NCBI GenBank assembly: GCA_029948255.1
Contig: JALIZF010001267.1
Span: 144,810 to 208,809 of the forward strand
Origin: Telmatactis stephensoni
Taxonomy: Eukaryota > Cnidaria > Anthozoa > Actiniaria > Isophelliidae
Direction of reading: 5' to 3'
Length of the DNA stretch: 64,000 nt
A program made the position numbers and the translations under genes. The notes beneath the pieces are model-generated. The model was given only the letters and a program-made list of their open reading frames with translations, searched no databases and had not been told where the DNA came from. Shown piece by piece: positions 58,127-64,000 of the stretch. Each line of letters opens with the position of its first letter. The stretch's first letter is position 1.

Positions 58127-58978
58127 GGTAGTTCCGGAGCCTCAGATTTCATCAATGAATTTCCTTTAAAATCCTGCCATTTAAAGATGAGTGTTTGGCA
58201 ATTCAAAAACCGAGAACTAAGAGGGGGTCACCGTATTGGTTTCTGAGCTATACGATGTCGTAAAAGGTGGTATTTTCAATGATTTTCCGCGATTTTTTGC
58301 AAAATGTACGTAATCCATATGGTCTGAAGAATGCGAACAAAATTTTTCCGAGAAACGCCTTGACCGTCTCAAAAGAGAGATGTGAGGTTTATCTAGCAGT
58401 TGTAATCGTATATGTATTGTTTGATGAGTTGCAAACATGATTAAGAGGGCATTCTAGAATCAAATTCCTACCCAATTACGCGCTCCGAAATCGTGTACGG
58501 ACTGTAACAATGTGGAAAATTTACGACAATCCAATCAATGAAGTAGTATTTTTATTTTTTAAATCAAAAAAATGATAAGTACTCTCTTGAATTAAAAGGA
58601 AAAAACAGGGGGTCACCGTATTATTTCAAGAGTTAGAAAAGCACAAAAGAGAAAACACACCGAAAACGAACACCAAATATCACCCATTTTAGCGATTTTC
58701 TCGCCGGCTTTTTCGATGGATAAGATTAACTAAATTTAAAAGTTTCAAGTTAAATACCTACATTACATGACATAGTGTACAAGATTTCTTGATTAAAGTT
58801 GTTCCGATATTTGGATGACAAAATATAATTTTTCTCTACTAAAGTTTGAGTTTCTACGTTTTCAATCGCTCTCTTACTAGTGCCCAGACTCTCCACGGTA
58901 ATACCAATGCTCTCTAATAAAAGTGCGCGCACTCGAATGCGCGCGGGAAATGCGCAGTAGCAAGGGTCCGGAACTACC
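58127..58978. mobile_element. TTAA-flanked inverted-repeat element splitting a coding exon (candidate new intron)
   Basis: 852 bp with inverted ends GGTAGTTCCGGA on both sides and a TTAA duplication (58123-58126, 58979-58982), as made by piggyBac-type transposases. It sits in the coding strand between codons that belong to one domain. On the minus strand the element begins G|GTAGTT and the far duplication gives TTAAG|T; splicing at these sites (58977 to 58122) removes the element plus one TTAA and leaves TCTTTAAGTTGTAC, exactly the uninterrupted codons. The interior has two copies of gggggtcaccgtatt (58205, 58610) and no transposase. Removal by splicing is inferred, not shown. Confidence 0.75.
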
Positions 58979-59116
58979 TTAAAGAACCTCTTCTCGTGTC
59001 TAGAATGTCCTCTGGTTGCCCCTGGTCACTGGATGACCGCATCACTTGAAAATGTTTTGGTCCCAAATTGTAGATGATCCCATTTCGGTCAAAGTCTTTT
59101 TTGTAATTAAACACTC
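58978..59116 (-). CDS. Discoidin/HECTD1-like protein, middle exon
   Basis: 139 nt after acceptor TTTTCTTCGCAG (59119-59117). It reads VFNYKKDFDRNGIIYNLG, then VMRSSSDQGQPEDILDTRRG, the N-terminal portion of the HECTD1-like domain completed by the exon at 57767-58121. The reading frame across the transposon-derived gap is exact (AG|T forms Ser). Its 5' phase needs one base from the preceding exon, which does not agree with the phase-0 donor at 59802, so an exon may be missing between them. Confidence 0.65.
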
Positions 59117-59716
59117 CTGCGAAGAAAATCAAAAACTCTTCAGTATATGATAATCTTATTTAAAATGAGTGATTAGAAAAAGCAGGCACTTTAAACAGTT
59201 GTTAGCGCTGAGTACTGCCTTGATTGGTAACGTAGTCGTTAATTGACTCTCAAAACCTTGCTTAACGTAGCTCCCAACTCCCATAAGCGGACACCTCTCG
59301 TCATCAGACACCAATTCTGGTCCCAAGTCCGGAGGGTATCCCGCTTATGGGAGGTTTAGCTGTATGCATATACATAAGATCATAACGTAAAAACAATACC
59401 ACTAGAATTTCTGTGTACGTGAGAATCATATTTAGACAGATAATTGTGTTTCTTCCACGTTAGTTTTACTGTTTATTCCAAGTTTTCAGACCTTCTGTCC
59501 ATCATCAGGAAATGTATAACGCTCTAGAGTATTTATAAACATCAATTTTAATATTCTAAACTAACTAATGAGCAAGCGCTAGAATTCGGATCTAAAACTA
59601 TTATAGATTTACATACAGCTATATAAAATGATATAAAAACTAAAAAAGATAAAAATTTGCCAAAAAAACAAACAAACGAACAAACAAACAAACAAATCAA
59701 TAAATAAAAGCAATAA

Positions 59717-59754
<38 letters not shown>

Positions 59755-59801
59755 ATGAATTCTGAATGAACGAGACGCTCACGGTCCCTACAAGTATCTA
59801 C
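59117..59801 (-). other. Intron (or intron-exon-intron) of the discoidin-like gene
   Basis: Holds a hairpin repeat (aactcccataagcggacacc at 59276-59295 against its inverse at 59337-59356) and a (CAAA)n/(CAAT)n microsatellite at 59669-59752. The second half of the F5/8C domain expected here was not found. Confidence 0.5.
59669..59752 (+). repeat. (CAAA)n and (CAAT)n microsatellites
   Basis: About eight CAAA units, a mixed middle, then nine CAAT units. Confidence 0.9.
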
Positions 59802-60142
59802 CTTTCCTATTTGTATGTTATCTTTATATTCCACCCAATCTGAATTCATGTCTTTCTTGAACTTTAACTTGTACTCTGTCACCCATTCTAAATACAGACT
59901 ACCGGTCCCTTGTGTTGCTACAGCAGTGATAACTCGTACAACACCAAGGTCAATCTGTAGGTAATCGTTAGGATTGTCATTATTTCTTGGTGACCAGCAC
60001 CATTTACCATTCAGTCTTGCATTACTTGGTTCGTAACGCTTGTCCCATGGCCTGTTTTTGTCATATAAATACGACGAAGCTGTAAAACGTCTGTCAGGGA
60101 TCTCTAGAGGATTTATTCCGATGAAAAATCTTTCTATACAAC
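59802..60142 (-). CDS. Discoidin (F5/8 type C) exon of the same gene
   Basis: 341 nt between acceptor TTTTTCCAACATTTTAG (60144-60143) and donor AAAG|GTAGAT (59801-59800). It reads IERFFIGINPLEIPDRRFTA, SSYLYDKNRPWDKRYEPSNA, RLNGKWCWSPRNNDNPNDYL, QIDLGVVRVITAVATQGTG, then WVTEYKLKFKKDMNSDWVEY. That is the first two thirds of an F5/8C domain (PLGIPD...I.ASSY, the AW.P-type NPNDYLQIDLG box and TQG). It starts with two bases of a split codon, so at least one exon (signal peptide or other domain) lies upstream, not identified. Confidence 0.75.
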
Positions 60143-61676
60143 CTAAAATGTTGGAAAAACGGCAGCTTCATATTGATTCTAAAGCTCGACTTAAAGGAGA
60201 AATAAACCCTTAACAGCAATCTGAAAAAGCAAGTGTGGTTTATGTTGCTAAACGGTCTTCAAAGCAATTGATTATTTCGATCTCCTGACACTCTTGTTTT
60301 GCCGTCTTCTCTCTGTATACCTTTACTTTCTTTTGAGATAATAAGCGCACGCGTGCTGATTGGCTATAGCTGCCGTGTTTATATCAGAGAAAAGAGACTC
60401 ACTCTCACTAAAATATAATATCGAGAAATATTTTATAAAAGCAACATAAAATGATCATTGATGTTTTTGTACTGTGGTCAGGTGGTAAATACTCTGGAAG
60501 ATGTAGAGCACTCCAAAAAGTAGGGTACTCCTTCCAGTTTTGGGTAGGGACGTACCGCCGAGCCCCTCGAACCCTGACCCTGTTCCAGAGCAAAATTTCC
60601 AAAATTGATACCCTGTTCCAGAGTAAATGCCTATCTCATCTATCTCTATCTATTGTTTCCGGCGAAGTTGACGTGTCGTTAACCCGTACCCGTATAGCGA
60701 ATATAAGGGTGTTCCCCCCCCCCCCCCCCCCCACGGTGATACCGATATGCATTCTAACGGGCACCAGAGAACAAGTAAAATCACTGATGCTTACCAAATT
60801 AAATACGCATTTGCCAATCTTATTTGTCATACGCTCATTAAACTAGGACTTTAAACTTCGCGCAATTCGTGGTATGATATACCTTTCGACAAACCAGCAG
60901 ATATCACTTCTTGTAGTAAAACCAAGATAGAGCATACCAAAGCCGCGGGATTCCATGTGAATAGTGCATACATGTTGCACTGTACATACACTACGTTCTC
61001 TCAATGATGAGAATCAAATGACATCTACAAGAACATAAAATCGAAAGATTGATGGTAACCACTTACGAAACAGATGTGGTAATTTAGGCTCTACGGTAGG
61101 CCTGAATAGTGATTAGTTTGTGGTGAGAGAGAGAATTAAAATTCCACTTTTGATACCCCTTCCAAGCTTTACGCCATCATAACTCAATACACACGCTGTT
61201 TCGTTTTCATACTTGGGCCTCCTGCGGTTAGAAAGGAATTAAGGCCGGGTCGTACTTTTATAGCAATTCCAAAATGAAAGACTTATGCATGCTTGCAGGA
61301 GATCGAGGCTACTGAGTATCAGCTTGATTCAACGAAAAGAACTTCGAGGACAATGCATTCAGAATTTGGTATGGTAGAATTCTTTAGATCCTGAAGACCA
61401 TAGAAAAAAGATGCAAGACATAGCTATAAATTTACAGTGTACTTCTCGTCCTTTAAACCTCAATTCACGCATAAAGGTAAGAGAACAAAAAATCAACATG
61501 TGAGTTGAGCGATGTATGAAAAAGTGCAGAGGTAGTGAGTGTAAGTGCCAGCAGAAGAATAGTCACTACGTGGATCTGCGCATGCTGTAGAAAATTATTT
61601 ATTTATTTATTATCTATTATATTTTAGAACAACATTGAGGACAGAGTTTTAACTTAGCAGTTTTCAACTTAAGCAG
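60143..61676. other. Upstream of the discoidin-like gene
   Basis: No firm gene. A dispersed block at 60450-60740 has two copies of CCCTGTTCCAGAG (60578 and 60611) and a C run (60715-60732). The minus-strand first exon of the discoidin-like gene should lie here or beyond but was not recognised. Confidence 0.45.
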
Positions 61677-62990
61677 TACAGCGTCTACTGAGATGGGCAA
61701 TAGTACTGTCAGCTTTCAAGTACGACTTGAAGTTTATCCCTTCTAAAGAGAACGCGGTGGCAGACGCACTATCCAGAATACCGTTACTAGTCACAGGCAA
61801 AATATCCAAAGAAGAAACAGTCTTCAATGTAAATGAGAAGATGATTGAAGGATTGCCCGTACCGATCCAGTGTTGTCTAGAGTGATGACATTGCAAGGTC
61901 AAGCTGGCCGGAGCAAGTTGATGACCAACCACTAAAGCCATATTTTCAACGAAGGTTTGAATTGTCTATTGAGCAAGATTGTCTTATCTGAGGACAAAGA
62001 ATAATCATTCCAAGCAAACTTCAAAAGTTTCTATTAGAAGAGCTACACACTGCGCATCCCGGAATTGTAAGAATGAAGGAAATAGCGCGTAGTTTATTAT
62101 TAGTAGATTATTGTTATTATTGTATTTAAAAAATGGTCGCGGCTTTTTGGTTGTCGTCAACGCGCAATTCGAAATGGACAGCGACTATTACTGTCCTTCG
62201 AAATTTGTTCAGTAAGTATGGAATTCCCGATCAAATAGTAAGTGACAATGGGCCGCAATTCAGAAGTGCGGGAATTTGAACATTTCTTGATCATGAAAAG
62301 AAATGGAGCTAAAACATGCTCCATACCACCCAGCGAGCAATGGCAAAGCTGAAAGCATGGTACAATCTTTCAAGAAGAGCTTAAAAGCTGGAAAGCGACA
62401 TGTACTTGACATTCAACAACAGATTTCAAGATCTTGTTAGCCTGTCGGATGACCAAACACGCGACAAACTGGTTGCACACCAGAAAAGTTGTTCAATGGG
62501 AAAAGAACTCCGCACGAGATTATCTCTTGTACGTCCTAGTATTGAGAACAAGTTAATTGACAAAGTAAGCAGAAAATGTATCAGGATAATAATCTTAAGC
62601 TTAGAGAGTTTTTACCCGCGGGAGAGCAAGTACTACTGAAAGACCCGCGGAAAGAAAAAACCTGGTTGCCAAGTACCGTAGCCGAGCGTACAGCTCGGAA
62701 GTACTTACGTGGTGATACTTCGAGGTGGGCGAGTGTGGAAGCACTGGAAGAGACATGTGGACCATTTGAGAAGATCAGATTTGCTTGAAGGTCATACAGA
62801 AGTATAAACAGCCCACAGCCAAGCCACACAGCAGAGGCATCTGGTACATTGGCAGTTCCACCCATTATGGCGGATTACGTCTTCAGCAGAATGCAGTGAT
62901 TTCAGGAGTACAGCAACGATGGACACACCCAAAGAGGATAATTAACTCAACCACAGTCCAGCCGGCTCAGGAGTCATGAACAAGTCCAAA
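61677..62990 (+). pseudogene. Ty3/gypsy pol remnant: RNase H end and integrase
   Basis: Plus strand in broken frames. The end of RNase H ([20 protein letters not shown]) at 61710-61790 is followed by an integrase zinc-binding piece (LLEELHTAHPGIVRMKEIAR) near 62025-62090, an integrase core piece (LFSKYGIPDQIVSDNGPQFR) near 62205-62265, and a C-terminal part (LREFLPAGEQVLLKDPRKEK, VAERTA) at 62590-62690. Stops and frameshifts separate the pieces, and the core is shortened between HPG and the DNG motif. Not functional. Confidence 0.8.
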
Positions 62991-63003
62991 GTAGGGAGGA
63001 GAG
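62989..63003 (+). promoter_or_regulatory. Polypurine tract of the gypsy remnant
   Basis: AAGTAGGGAGGAGAG directly before the LTR start. Confidence 0.6.
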
Positions 63004-63116
63004 TGATGTATTCAGTCATAAATATTGATATGTGATTAATGTAGATTGTTCTATGTACTTGATCATGTCATGAATAAACCCATGTTACGACGATTTCTGT
63101 TTGTCTATTCGTTACA
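63004..63116 (+). repeat. Short 3' LTR of the gypsy remnant
   Basis: Runs TGATGTATTCAGTC to CTATTCGTTACA, 113 bp, with AATAAA at about 63073. There is no second copy in the window, so its right edge is set only by the CA end; it may be internally shortened. Confidence 0.5.
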
Positions 63117-64000
63117 CCAATACACGACATTACGTTAACTGAAAAGTACTAGTAACGATGCAGCCTTAACACAACCTGATCGTGATCGGTGAATGATGTC
63201 ATGTAGCCAGAAATTTCTTTCATGGTTTTCATACCAGTACTGTGGTCAATGCTCGTTATGCCTGCCTGCCTGCCTGCCTTGAGAAACGCTCTGTAATTTC
63301 CTTTGACCGATCGGTCAACACGAGCAAATTCTATACGTGACATTTTTTGCCCGTAAAAAACACACGCATGCAAAAATATTTGTACAGATGTGACGAAATT
63401 TGGACAACGTTTCTCATCCACACGAACCGCCAGCCAATAGTTATAATAAAATTTGCTCGTCAAGATGGGCCTTTTTAAAAACCAAATCAATAATAGTGAG
63501 ACCATATTAAAACAACAGGGTTCATTTATTTTATAAAATACCTCCTATCAGTAAGATTTACTTTCAATAATCGACTATTAACTCATGTTTGTATTTAATT
63601 AACTTAATTGATTTAATTCAAGTAGATACTTTTGTCTACAGTTTAAATGAAGTGATTTTGATTACACTCTTCCTTTTCTATCCCCTCTCTTAGCTTCCAC
63701 TTTAAAAATGCATTGCTTGATTTCTTTTTACCGAAAGCGTTGCAGTAGTTGATTCATTTGACTTCAACCCCGCAATTTGTTGTTATTATAGGTAGTTTGT
63801 TTGTTTGTTTGCTTGTTTGTTTGTTTTTCTTTTTTCTTTTTTGATTTATGACAAAGAAATTATTTTTAAATATGGCACTTAATAAACACTACGCATCTTT
63901 TTAATACTCCTGAAGTTCCCACTAGGAAGATCTTGTTGGATCAATCATGTCAAAACTTTATGTCATTTCTCCTCGCCACTTTAGGTATGTATACATTTCC
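63117..64000. other. Window end, no gene recognised
   Basis: Holds (CCTG)n at 63260-63280 and (GTTT)n at 63796-63830. A 118-codon minus-strand frame at 63149-63505 (ARVDRSVKGNYRAFLKAGRQ) crosses the CCTG repeat and matches nothing I know. Confidence 0.45.

Overview
The window looks like a piece of an animal genome, most likely a cnidarian and probably an anthozoan (coral or sea anemone). It is AT-rich, has spliced genes with GT-AG introns, carries a tRNA-derived SINE and CR1/L2-type LINEs of the kind common in corals, and encodes large extracellular beta-helix/multi-membrane proteins and a discoidin-like protein. The assignment is by protein and repeat resemblance only; no species can be named.

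Host genes. Three tandem paralogues (A, B, C) lie on the minus strand. Each has one very large exon (A 1-1988, cut by the window edge; B 23662-27410; C 36617-40353) encoding an N-glycosylated beta-helix ectodomain, a Cys-rich stem and about ten membrane segments. For A and B a separate upstream exon encodes the signal peptide (5765-5861 and 30734-30830), giving introns of 3.8 and 3.3 kb with matching phase. No homologous first exon was found for C; a phase-compatible signal-peptide exon lies far upstream at 55806-55881. Genes B and C share flanks, so they sit in a segmental duplication (about 21.73-27.6 kb against 33.4-40.6 kb). A second gene type, with an F5/8-type-C/HECTD1-like domain pair, lies on the minus strand at 57767-60142. 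Its last coding exon is split by an 852-bp TTAA-flanked inverted-repeat element whose ends could act as splice sites that exactly restore the coding sequence.

Mobile DNA fills most of the rest. 7.0-13.3 kb and 48.3-51.4 kb hold head-to-tail copies of one LINE family whose 3' tails are (TATC)n and whose 5' ends abut (TATC)n. 14180-21071 is a complete LTR element (minus strand) with identical 673-bp LTRs, CATG target duplication, primer site, polypurine tract, gag, protease and an envelope-like ORF, but no reverse transcriptase or integrase. 51.4-55.5 kb is a BEL-like 5' end fused in frame to a CR1/L2 LINE. 61.7-63.1 kb is a decayed Ty3/gypsy pol with a 3' LTR. There is also a MULE-like element with 9-bp target duplication (2271-3662), a Harbinger-like MITE (56555-56834), a family of foldback MITEs, a 2.9-kb element with subterminal palindromes (43963-46854) and a 1.7-kb element with minisatellite-like inverted ends (9356-11057).

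How the parts relate. Comparing the three paralogues dates insertions: the MULE is in gene A's intron but absent from the matching place in B and C, and one foldback MITE is in B but not C. No rRNA gene, functional tRNA gene, CRISPR array or bacterial-type operon is present. All coordinates of repeat edges were read by eye and may be off by a few bases.
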